Source: Oscillibacter sp.
Lineage (GTDB): Bacteria; Bacillota; Clostridia; Oscillospirales; Oscillospiraceae
DNA: 7,402 nt
Reading direction: 5' to 3'
Assembly (NCBI GenBank): GCA_022796315.1
Contig: JAAWIL010000101.1
Span: 1 to 7,402 of the forward strand
Below are positions 1 to 4,839 of this stretch, piece after piece. The notes under the pieces are model-generated. The model was given only the letters and a program-made list of their open reading frames with translations. It was not told where the DNA came from and did not search any database. Made by a program: the position numbers and the translations under genes. Within the stretch, counting starts at the first letter, position 1; every line of letters starts with the position of its first letter.

Positions 1-101
1 AAATCCGCAGGCATCCTGACGGATGGCAAGGATTTTTAACGCAGTCAGGGCGGATAATACGCCGCCAAGACATGCGCGGGGAGATTTTATACAGGCTCTT
101 A
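1..101. mobile_element. Right part of a MITE-like element (partial at window edge)
   Basis: Non-coding, AT-richer than the flanking genes. Its outer end (81-101) is an imperfect inverted copy of 7306-7326: 19 of 21 bases match, both reading TAAGAGCCTGT...ATCTC inward. Bases 1-32 are identical to 7371-7402, so the two edge pieces overlap and together describe an element of about 166 bp with 21-bp terminal inverted repeats and no room for a transposase. Internally, bases 1-35 fold into a stem (outer AAATCC/GGATTT arms, inner CATCC/GGATG at 12-16 and 21-25), and GGCGG/CCGCC at 49-53 and 62-66 forms another. It lies directly at the 3' end of the oxidoreductase operon and shares bases 99-101 with its last stop codon. 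No other terminator for that operon is visible, so these hairpins may end or protect the transcript (inference). The GAGCCTGT-type end suggests mobilisation by an unrelated full-length IS elsewhere in the genome; the IS family is not assigned. Confidence 0.75.
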
Positions 102-638
102 CTCCGCCACGCAGGCCATCCCACGGTGGAAGGCCTCAATGTTCAGGGGCACCAGCTTCGCCTTGGGGCCGGTGAACATCTCTTGAATCATGGTCTCAAT
201 GGTGGCCTGCTTCAGCGCGCCGGTGGCCGCCACATAGGCGCCCAGCATCACCATGTTGGCCACCTTCGTGTTGCCCAGCTCCGCCGCGATTTCGTCGCAG
301 GGGACGTAGATGGCTCTGACGTCCGTCCGCTGCACCTTCTCGGAGACGATGCTGCTGTTGACGAACACAATGCCGCCGGGGGCCGTGGCCGGCTCAAACT
401 TCGCCAGGGCCGCCCGGTTCATGACGATGACCTCGGAGGGACGCTCCACCAGGGGCGCGCCAATACGCCCGTCGCTGACGATCACGGTGCAGTTGGCGGT
501 GCCGCCCCGCATCTCGGGACCGTAGGAGGGCACCCAGGCGGCCTCCAGATCCTCCGCCACAGCGGCCTCCACCAGGTTCTTGCCAATGGACATGACGCCC
601 TGTCCGCCAAAGCCGGAAATGATGACTTCCTTTTTCAT
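99..638 (-). CDS. korC: 2-oxoacid:ferredoxin oxidoreductase, gamma subunit (KorC/VorC type)
   Basis: This is the 179-aa gamma subunit of a pyruvate/2-oxoacid:ferredoxin oxidoreductase. In the family this domain completes the catalytic complex and contacts coenzyme A; it acts in the cytoplasm. The N-terminus carries the family signature GFGGQGV (residues 9-15), followed by the conserved SYGPEMRGGTANC stretch (about 38-50) and PSEVIVMN (about 67-74). Length is normal for a stand-alone gamma subunit (about 180 aa). The ATG at 638 follows the beta-subunit TAA by one base, and a GGAGGT ribosome site at 647-652 lies 8 bases upstream, so translation is probably coupled. The TAA stop (99-101) lies inside the terminal inverted repeat of the flanking MITE-like element; the last few residues may therefore have been changed by the insertion, although the protein is not visibly short. 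The 2-oxoacid substrate cannot be read from this subunit. Confidence 0.95.
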   Translation of the reverse strand: MKKEVIISGFGGQGVMSIGKNLVEAAVAEDLEAAWVPSYGPEMRGGTANCTVIVSDGRIGAPLVERPSEVIVMNRAALAKFEPATAPGGIVFVNSSIVSEKVQRTDVRAIYVPCDEIAAELGNTKVANMVMLGAYVAATGALKQATIETMIQEMFTGPKAKLVPLNIEAFHRGMACVAE

Positions 639-639
639 C

Positions 640-1395
640 TTACCGCACCTCCGCCTGCGCGCTCACATCTTTGATGACTCCAAGGGGATAGTAGGCGGCC
701 ATGTTCTCCTTCAGCCACTCCACAGCCTTCAGCGGCGTCATGCCCCAGTTGGTGGGGCAGGTGGCCAGAACCTCCACAAAGGTGAAGCCCTCGTTGTTCA
801 TCTGCTTCTGGAAGGCCTTCTTCAGGGCCTTCTTGGCCTTATTCAGGTTGGGAATATCCGTGACGCAGACCCGCTCGGCATAGACGCAGCCGTCCAGCGT
901 GGCGAGCATCTCCGCCACCCGGATGGGCATTCCCGCCTGCTCCGCCGTGCGGCCCAGGGGGGCGGTGGTGGCCTTCTGGCCGATCAGGGTGGTGGGGGCC
1001 ATCTGGCCGCCGGTCATGCCGTAAATGGCGTTGTTGATGAACACCGTGGTGAACTTCTCCCCCCGCATGGCGGCATGGACGATCTCCGCCGCGCCGATGG
1101 AGGCCAGGTCGCCGTCGCCCTGGTAGGTGAACACCAGCTGGTCCCGGTGGGTCCGCTTCACGGCGGTAGCCACGGCGGGCGCACGGCCATGGGCGGCCTC
1201 GATGGTGTCATAGGAGAAATAGTTTCCGGCAAAGACGGCGCAGCCCACCGGGCAGACGCCAATGGCCGTGTCCAGGAGGTCCATCTCCTCCAGGAGCTCG
1301 CCGATCAGCTTATGTACGATGCCGTGGCTGCATCCGGGGCAGTAGTGGAGCTCCGTGTCCTGCAGGCCCTTGGTCTTCTGGTAAACAATCGCCAT
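640..1395 (-). CDS. korB: 2-oxoacid:ferredoxin oxidoreductase, beta subunit (thiamine diphosphate-binding)
   Basis: This 251-aa catalytic subunit binds thiamine diphosphate and a [4Fe-4S] cluster; with the alpha subunit it decarboxylates a 2-oxoacid and passes electrons to ferredoxin. The diphosphate/Mg motif runs from GDGD at 93-96 to INNAIYGMTGGQ at 120-131, which is the classical GDG-to-NN spacing. CPGCSH at 19-24 with C48 and C52 are candidate cluster ligands. The frame stays open to a TTG at 1404, but that codon abuts the GGAGG site (1405-1409) with no spacer. The ATG at 1395 sits 9 bases from it and gives the family-like start MAIVYQ, so I use it. The alpha stop (1397-1399) and this ATG are one base apart (TGAGATG), a typical coupled junction. 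The beta/gamma junction has the same one-base layout. Naming follows the Kor scheme; equivalent clostridial genes are often left as a TPP-dependent enzyme or called VorA. Confidence 0.95.
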   Translation of the reverse strand: MAIVYQKTKGLQDTELHYCPGCSHGIVHKLIGELLEEMDLLDTAIGVCPVGCAVFAGNYFSYDTIEAAHGRAPAVATAVKRTHRDQLVFTYQGDGDLASIGAAEIVHAAMRGEKFTTVFINNAIYGMTGGQMAPTTLIGQKATTAPLGRTAEQAGMPIRVAEMLATLDGCVYAERVCVTDIPNLNKAKKALKKAFQKQMNNEGFTFVEVLATCPTNWGMTPLKAVEWLKENMAAYYPLGVIKDVSAQAEVR

Positions 1396-1396
1396 C

Positions 1397-2464
1397 TCAC
1401 TCAACCTCCTTCCAGGCGTTCCGCGCGGCTTCCTCCACCTCGGAGACGTGGGGGATGGAGCCGCCGCAGCGGCCGTAAAACCGGACGGGCTTCCGCTCCG
1501 CCACCGCCAGATTCACGTCGTCCAGCATCTGGCCCAGGCTCATTTCCACATCCAGGAATACCTTGGCGGCCTCCCCGGCGGCGATCTCCTTCAGCCGGGC
1601 ATAGGGGAAGGGCCAGAGGGTGATGGGCCGGAACACGCCGGCCTTGATCCCCTGCCTGCGCAGGTTCTCCGCCGCGGTCTCCGCCACCCGGGAGGGCGTG
1701 CCGTAGGCCACAAAGACCACCTCGGCGTCCTCCAGCATGATCTCCTCCCAGCGGCACTCGTTCTTCTCCATCTCGGCGCACTTCTCCGCGATGTGCAGGT
1801 TGTGGGCCTCGCAGGAGGGGGCGTCGATCAGGAGGGAGTTGATGAAGTTGTTGTGGTCCCGGTCCCTGCGGCCGCTGGCGGCCCAGGTCTTCTCCGGCAG
1901 CTGCCGGGGGGTGCGCTCCTTCCAGACGATGGGCTCCATCATCTGGCCGATGAGGCCGTCCGCCAGGACGACGACGGGGTTGCGGTACTGGTCGGCAATG
2001 TCAAAGGCCTCCTGGACCATGTCCACCGCCTCCTGGATGTTGGCCGGCGCGATGACCACCGTGCGGTAGTCGCCGTTTCCGCCGCCCCGGGTGGCCTGAA
2101 AATAGTCGCCCTGAGCGGGCTGGATGGACCCCAGGCCGGGGCCGCCCCGCATGACGTTGACCACCACGGCGGGAAGCTCCGAGCCCACCATGTAGCTGAT
2201 GCCCTCCTGCTTCAGGCTGACGCCGGGGGAGGACGAGGAGGTCATGGCCCGGACGCCGGAGGCCGCCGCGCCATACACCATATTGATCGCGGCCACCTCG
2301 GACTCGGCCTGGACGAATACGCCCCCGCTCTGGGGCATCTTCAGGGACATGTACTCCGGGATCTCGTTCTGGGGGGTAATGGGATAGCCAAAGAAGCACC
2401 GGCAGCCCGCCCGGATGGCCGCCTCCGCGATGGCCTCGCTGCCTTTCCAAAGTTCTTTTGCCAA
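1397..2464 (-). CDS. vorB: 2-oxoacid:ferredoxin oxidoreductase, alpha subunit (3-methyl-2-oxobutanoate dehydrogenase VorB type)
   Basis: This 355-aa alpha subunit (PFOR domain I plus domain II) pairs with beta to form the substrate site. It opens with GYPITPQNEIPEY (26-38), contains VQAESEVAAINMVYGAAASG (51-70, with the conserved glutamate) and TSSSSPGVSLKQEG (75-88), and has domain II from YGTPSRVAE (about 254) through FRPITLWPFP (278-287) to GRCGGSIPH (331-339). Length and motifs match the clostridial proteins annotated VorB, which oxidise branched-chain 2-oxoacids, but KorA (2-oxoglutarate) is very similar and the substrate is not certain. The start is TTG (2462-2464), supported by GGAGG at 2473-2477 with an 8-base spacer. 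It is separated from the upstream ferredoxin gene by 125 bases, the only sizeable gap in the operon, and is joined to beta by a one-base junction. No key residue is visibly missing. Confidence 0.94.
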   Translation of the reverse strand: MAKELWKGSEAIAEAAIRAGCRCFFGYPITPQNEIPEYMSLKMPQSGGVFVQAESEVAAINMVYGAAASGVRAMTSSSSPGVSLKQEGISYMVGSELPAVVVNVMRGGPGLGSIQPAQGDYFQATRGGGNGDYRTVVIAPANIQEAVDMVQEAFDIADQYRNPVVVLADGLIGQMMEPIVWKERTPRQLPEKTWAASGRRDRDHNNFINSLLIDAPSCEAHNLHIAEKCAEMEKNECRWEEIMLEDAEVVFVAYGTPSRVAETAAENLRRQGIKAGVFRPITLWPFPYARLKEIAAGEAAKVFLDVEMSLGQMLDDVNLAVAERKPVRFYGRCGGSIPHVSEVEEAARNAWKEVE

Positions 2465-2589
2465 AATAAACGCCTCCTCATATCAGGATCTCTTCCGCAG
2501 AGACTCTTTGTTTCTGTTGTTCGCGGGAATGGTTTCCCCCGTGTGCCTGGGGGGACGGTGTTTCCGCCGGTCCGGTCCGAAACCGGGAC
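2465..2589 (-). other. Structured intra-operon spacer between ferredoxin and alpha genes
   Basis: This 125-base gap holds no gene. On the transcribed strand it contains three short perfect inverted repeats: CCGGT/ACCGG around TTCGG (2572-2586), TCCCCC/GGGGGA (2535-2540 with 2550-2555), and GGGAA/TTCCC (2524-2537 region), the last two overlapping and so mutually exclusive. None is followed by a T run, so they are not intrinsic terminators. The alpha ribosome site (2473-2477) lies at the downstream end. They could set mRNA processing or subunit stoichiometry; this is inference. Confidence 0.45.
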
Positions 2590-2802
2590 TCAGAACTTCT
2601 CAACCGTGATGACGGAATCAGGGCAGATCTTGGCGCAGCTGGCGCAGCCGATGCACTGCTCCATCTCCTTGACCGTGGCGGGATGATAGCCCTTGTGGTT
2701 GGTGGTGCCGGTGTCAATCAGAACAATGTGCTTGGGACACACGGTGGTACACAGCTCGCACCCCTTGCAGCGATTTGCGTCGAAGGTAACCTTTGCGGAC
2801 AT
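2590..2802 (-). CDS. korD: 2x[4Fe-4S] ferredoxin-type delta subunit of the 2-oxoacid oxidoreductase
   Basis: This 70-aa protein is almost entirely a bacterial dicluster ferredoxin fold. Two CxxCxxCxxxCP motifs are complete (cysteines 12, 15, 18, 22 and 50, 53, 56, 60), enough for two [4Fe-4S] clusters. In four-subunit 2-oxoacid oxidoreductases the delta subunit carries electrons from the catalytic alpha-beta pair out to free ferredoxin. The frame is open back to 2841, but the ATG at 2802 has AAGGAGGAG a few bases upstream (2808-2816), whereas the earlier ATG codons have none; I therefore start at MSAKVTF. It follows the P-loop gene stop by 29 bases and precedes alpha by 125 bases. The order delta-alpha-beta-gamma is the standard kor/vor arrangement, so it is a dedicated subunit rather than a general ferredoxin. 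Confidence 0.93.
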   Translation of the reverse strand: MSAKVTFDANRCKGCELCTTVCPKHIVLIDTGTTNHKGYHPATVKEMEQCIGCASCAKICPDSVITVEKF

Positions 2803-2831
2803 GAATACTCCTCCTTTCCATACAGCCGTAC

Positions 2832-3506
2832 TCATTCCCACGGCTTTTTCATTTGAATGGAAATCGGAAACACGGTTTCCGAATAATCTGACAGCTGCGG
2901 GACAAACCGCTCCTCCGCCACGTGGCAGAGGACGGGAATCCCGGTCTCCCGGGAGACGGCGGCCGCCAGGGCCGCGCCCTTGCGGATCTCCTCCACCGTG
3001 GTCTCCCCGCAGAGGTGGGTGTTGTTCACAATCCCCGTGCAGGTCAGGCCGGTGACTGCCTCAATGCTCCGGAGGTAGGCCACGGCGCCCGCCGGCTCCC
3101 GGACCTCCGGGCGGTTGGCGTTGACCACATAGAGCAGCTGGCTGTCCTCCCGGAGCAGCTGGGGCTGAAACCGGGCCAGAACCCGGGCCCCCACGGGGTC
3201 GCCGCCGATGTCCAGGATGCCCCGGACCCCCCGGTCTTCCAGTATCGTCAGCAGCTCCGCCGGAATGGCAGGGACATCCGCGTCCGAACAGGCCTGAGAC
3301 GAGGAGATCAGCCGGATGCCGGCCTCCTCCAGCGCCGCCCGCCGCTCCCGGGAGCGGAAGTAGGGGTTCACAATGTCCAGATCGGCCATCATCACCCGCT
3401 GGCCCTCCCTGGCCATGGCCAGGGCCAGATTGACCGCGAACTCCGTCTTCCCCGTGCCGTAATGGCCGGTGATCAGGCAGAGGCGGTGGGTACAAAAAGA
3501 AGTCAA
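2832..3506 (-). CDS. P-loop ATPase of the CobQ/CobB/MinD/ParA-like (SIMIBI) group, first gene of the oxidoreductase operon
   Basis: This 224-aa cytoplasmic nucleotide-binding protein has a Walker A motif GHYGTGKT at 14-21. Residues ADLDIVNPYFRSRE (41-54) look like the switch I/Mg region of MinD/ParA-type ATPases, DIGGDP (99-104) takes the switch II position, and IVNNTHL (159-165) may act in base recognition. It has no membrane segment or DNA-binding domain, and cysteines do not form a CxxC pair like that of NifH/Mrp. The start is TTG (3504-3506), with AAGGAGG at 3514-3520 and a 7-base spacer; no ATG in frame fits better. As the promoter-proximal gene it should be made with the oxidoreductase, suggesting a role in cofactor or cluster loading, complex assembly or energy-dependent activation of the enzyme (inference). 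The nucleotide-binding call is firm. The function is unknown. Confidence 0.85.
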   Translation of the reverse strand: MTSFCTHRLCLITGHYGTGKTEFAVNLALAMAREGQRVMMADLDIVNPYFRSRERRAALEEAGIRLISSSQACSDADVPAIPAELLTILEDRGVRGILDIGGDPVGARVLARFQPQLLREDSQLLYVVNANRPEVREPAGAVAYLRSIEAVTGLTCTGIVNNTHLCGETTVEEIRKGAALAAAVSRETGIPVLCHVAEERFVPQLSDYSETVFPISIQMKKPWE

Positions 3507-3685
3507 GGCAGACCCTCCTTCCGGGCGCGTCCGAATCCGCTTATCGTGGCTGCGGGAGGGCCGCGCGGGACCCGGACCTCCGGCGCAGGGCCCGAACCCC
3601 GGCCAGCCCCTCCCCCGGAACGGGCGGCGGACCGCCGGTTTCTCTCCCGAAGATTGCCCTTGTATTTCTTCGTGGCGTGTGGTAT
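3507..3685 (-). other. Long GC-rich 5' leader of the oxidoreductase operon
   Basis: If transcription starts about 7 bases past the -10 box (near 3685), the leader is about 178 bases. It is very GC-rich and holds several short dyads, for example CGGCGG/CCGCCG at 3625-3637 and CCGGA/TCCGG near 3573-3584. I see no T-box GGTACCGCG-type element and no recognisable riboswitch core. Short frames across it are open on both strands but lack ribosome sites, so I call no gene here. The AAGGAGG site of the P-loop gene sits at its 3' end. Confidence 0.4.
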
Positions 3686-3688
3686 GAT
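3660..3688 (+). promoter_or_regulatory. Sigma-A promoter for the GntR regulator gene
   Basis: The -35 box is TTGTAT at 3660-3665 and the -10 box is TATGAT at 3683-3688, with a 17-base spacer and an extended TG one base before the -10. The predicted start is near 3695, giving an untranslated leader of about 80 bases before the ATG at 3778. The -10 and start overlap the FadR-type operator and the opposing promoter. Confidence 0.65.
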
Positions 3689-3719
3689 GTCATTGTACAA
3701 CGAAAGAAGTATGATGTCA
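3682..3719. repeat. Pair of 11-bp direct repeats (GTATGATGTCA) flanking the operator
   Basis: Identical copies at 3682-3692 and 3709-3719, 27 bases apart start to start. The first contains the plus-strand -10; the second overlaps the minus-strand -35 (TTGACA reads into TGACATCATAC). They bracket the TTGTACAACGA site symmetrically, about 2.5 helical turns apart. They may be a second protein-binding site or simply reused promoter boxes. Confidence 0.6.
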
Positions 3720-3720
3720 A
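3692..3720 (-). promoter_or_regulatory. Near-consensus sigma-A promoter for the five-gene oxidoreductase operon
   Basis: Read on the minus strand, a perfect TTGACA (3715-3720) is followed after exactly 17 bases by TACAAT (3692-3697), five of six matches to consensus. This is the strongest promoter on this side of the window. Its start would lie near 3685. The -10 box is covered by the FadR-type operator at 3693-3703, so the natural mode of control is repression with release by a ligand (inference). Confidence 0.8.
3693..3703. promoter_or_regulatory. FadR-subfamily GntR operator candidate overlapping both divergent promoters
   Basis: TTGTACAACGA fits the FadR-subfamily operator consensus TNGTNNNACNA at every fixed position, and its left 8 bases TTGTACAA are a perfect palindrome. 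It covers the -10 of the minus-strand operon promoter and the start region of the plus-strand regulator promoter, so one bound dimer could block both. The adjacent regulator gene belongs to the subfamily that uses this consensus. The match is seen; binding is inferred. Confidence 0.6.
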
Positions 3721-3777
3721 GAGACGCTCTTCCTTTTCCGAAAAATGGTGATCCTGCACAGGCACGGAGGGACAACG

Positions 3778-4467
3778 ATGGCAAATACAACCGAGAAGCG
3801 GACGAAGCTGTCCGAGCGGGCGGCGGACCGCCTGTATGAGATGATTTTGGACGAGGGCCGCTACACGCCGGGCAGCAAGCTGCCCAACGAGCTGGAGCTG
3901 AGCCAGGCCCTGGCCGTAAGCCGCACCACGCTGCGGGAGGCCATCTCCTTCCTGGTGGCCCAGGGGGTGCTGGAGATCCGCCGGGGAAAGGGGACCTTTG
4001 TGGCCGCGGAGCTGCCGGAGACGGGGCTGGACCTCAGCGCCCTGGCTGGCCTGCGGACCAGGTCCCGGGCCCGGGATCTCTTTGAGATGCGCCTGATCTT
4101 TGAGCCCGCCACCGTGGCCCTGGCCTGTCAGCGGGCCAGCGAGGAGGAGCTGCGGCAGATCCGCGGCAAGGCGGAGCGCATGGCCCGGATCGCGGCGGAG
4201 GGCGGCGACTGGCCCCTGGCGGACCAGGAGTTTCACTGGGCCATCATCAAGGCCTCCCACAACGAGTATATGCGGCGGCTGTACCCCATCATCAACAGCG
4301 CCGTCAACAAGATCATGCAGCTGTCCTCCAACCGCAGCCAGATGCAGGAGATCGCCGTCAGCGACAACCGGCTGATCCTGGAGTTCCTGCTGAAGCGGGA
4401 CGAGGCCGGCGCCCGGCACGCCATGAGCATCCACATGAGGCACCTCATCAACTCCCTGCCGGAGTGA
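3778..4467 (+). CDS. GntR-family transcriptional regulator, FadR subfamily (FCD ligand domain)
   Basis: This 229-aa DNA-binding regulator has an N-terminal winged helix at about 8-76, with the GntR hallmarks PGSKLPNELELSQALAVSRTTLREAISFLVAQGVLEIRRGKGTFV (31-75 region). An all-helical FCD domain follows from about 98 to 223 (DLFEMRLIFEP, DQEFHWAIIKASHNEYM, GARHAMSIHM). FCD domains usually bind small carboxylic acids, often through a metal held by one Asp and three His. Here D149, H153 and H219 are present, but the position normally His in the EHxxI motif is Asn (N197), so metal binding may be altered. The frame is open from 3745, but GGAGG at 3766-3770 points to the ATG at 3778 (7-base spacer). 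It is divergent from the oxidoreductase operon, with a subfamily-type operator on both promoters, so it probably represses itself and that operon in response to a 2-oxoacid, lactate-like acid or related metabolite. The effector is not known. Confidence 0.93.
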   Translation: MANTTEKRTKLSERAADRLYEMILDEGRYTPGSKLPNELELSQALAVSRTTLREAISFLVAQGVLEIRRGKGTFVAAELPETGLDLSALAGLRTRSRARDLFEMRLIFEPATVALACQRASEEELRQIRGKAERMARIAAEGGDWPLADQEFHWAIIKASHNEYMRRLYPIINSAVNKIMQLSSNRSQMQEIAVSDNRLILEFLLKRDEAGARHAMSIHMRHLINSLPE

Positions 4468-4496
4468 CGCCTCCCTCCCAAATACCGAAAGACGAG

Positions 4497-4524
4497 AAAA
4501 GAAGGCCCGGCGGGCCTTCTTTTT
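4497..4524 (+). terminator. Intrinsic terminator after the GntR gene
   Basis: GAAGGCCC (4501-4508), loop GGC, GGGCCTTC (4512-4519), extended by AAAA/TTTT to 12 base pairs and followed by a T run. It ends the regulator transcript 30 bases after its stop. The A run on the other side would let it work in both directions. Confidence 0.9.
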
Positions 4525-4697
4525 GTGCAAACAATTCCGCCGCCGGACCTGCGTGAGGAAAACGTTTGCGTGAAAACTCTGGAGAAAATCCCAGGAATTT
4601 GCACAGGCAGATTTGGTCATTCTGTAAAATTCTCCGGCAAAAGCGCCAACTTTCTGGCGCCCGTTCACAAATTATACACAAATTTTTCGGAACCCCC
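4525..4697. other. AT-richer intergenic region upstream of the cstA-operon promoter
   Basis: No gene is visible in this stretch. It holds an imperfect inverted repeat (TGTGCAAA-CA-ATTCC at 4524-4538 against GGAATTTGCACA at 4594-4605), a GCGCCA/TGGCGC hairpin at 4643-4660, and a sequence resembling a catabolite-response (cre) site at 4557-4570 (GGAAAACGTTTGCG, mismatching the consensus at its two end positions). Two CACAAATT copies sit just upstream of the -35. Any of these could carry nutrient control of the operon, but none is a firm call. Confidence 0.35.
4666..4684. repeat. Two CACAAATT direct repeats one helical turn apart, upstream of the -35 box
   Basis: Copies at 4666-4673 and 4677-4684, offset by 11 bases, ending 13 bases before the -35 of the cstA-operon promoter. 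The position and phasing suit an activator site or an AT-rich UP element. No binding protein can be named. Confidence 0.4.
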
Positions 4698-4726
4698 TTA
4701 ACAAATCGAAACATCGGGTGTATAAT
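4698..4726 (+). promoter_or_regulatory. Strong sigma-A promoter for the cstA operon
   Basis: TTAACA at 4698-4703 (five of six) and a perfect TATAAT at 4721-4726 are separated by 17 bases. The predicted start near 4733 gives a leader of about 107 bases before the GTG at 4840. With AT-rich sequence upstream, this is the most consensus-like promoter on the plus strand of the window. Confidence 0.82.
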
Positions 4727-4773
4727 GCACGCGCAAGCCTAGGAATTCCTGCGGGAGTTTCTCATCATCCCAT

Positions 4774-4814
4774 CGGCGGGGGCCCCCGCCGCCGTCTCTC
4801 TTATAGAGAGACGG
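4774..4814 (+). promoter_or_regulatory. Two adjacent perfect hairpins in the cstA-operon leader
   Basis: A perfect 18-base palindrome at 4774-4791 (CGGCGGGGG then CCCCCGCCG) is followed immediately by a 9-bp hairpin at 4792-4814 (CCGTCTCTC, loop TTATA, GAGAGACGG). The second ends 8 bases before the AAAGGAGG ribosome site at 4823-4830. Neither has a T run, so these are not terminators. Upstream, AGGAATTCCT at 4741-4750 is another perfect 10-base palindrome. The arrangement could control ribosome access or mRNA stability, or be bound by a protein. It matches no riboswitch class I know. Confidence 0.55.
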
Positions 4815-4839
4815 GCGAGACGAAAGGAGGCCGGCAGCC

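Noticed and set aside
1396..1404. TTG at 1404 as the beta-subunit start (254 aa)
   Set aside because: The GGAGG ribosome site abuts this codon with no spacer; the ATG at 1395 has a 9-base spacer and a one-base junction after the alpha stop.
1448..2686. A 412-aa plus-strand open frame over the alpha-subunit gene, and similar long antisense frames over beta, gamma, the P-loop gene and the regulator
   Set aside because: High-GC shadow frames, rich in Gly/His/Asp/Arg, without ribosome sites; the opposite-strand frames carry complete family motifs.
2803..2841. Upstream ATG codons as the ferredoxin start (83 aa)
   Set aside because: They precede the AAGGAGG site instead of following it, and the extra residues are not part of a ferredoxin domain.
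3507..3685. T-box or amino-acid riboswitch in the oxidoreductase operon leader
   Set aside because: The leader is long enough, but no T-box antiterminator sequence, no terminator with T run and no known riboswitch core could be seen.
3503..3790. A 95-aa minus-strand frame spanning the divergent promoter region
   Set aside because: It would overlap both promoters and the regulator start, has no Shine-Dalgarno sequence, and its product is compositionally Arg/Gly/Pro-rich as expected of GC-rich non-coding DNA.
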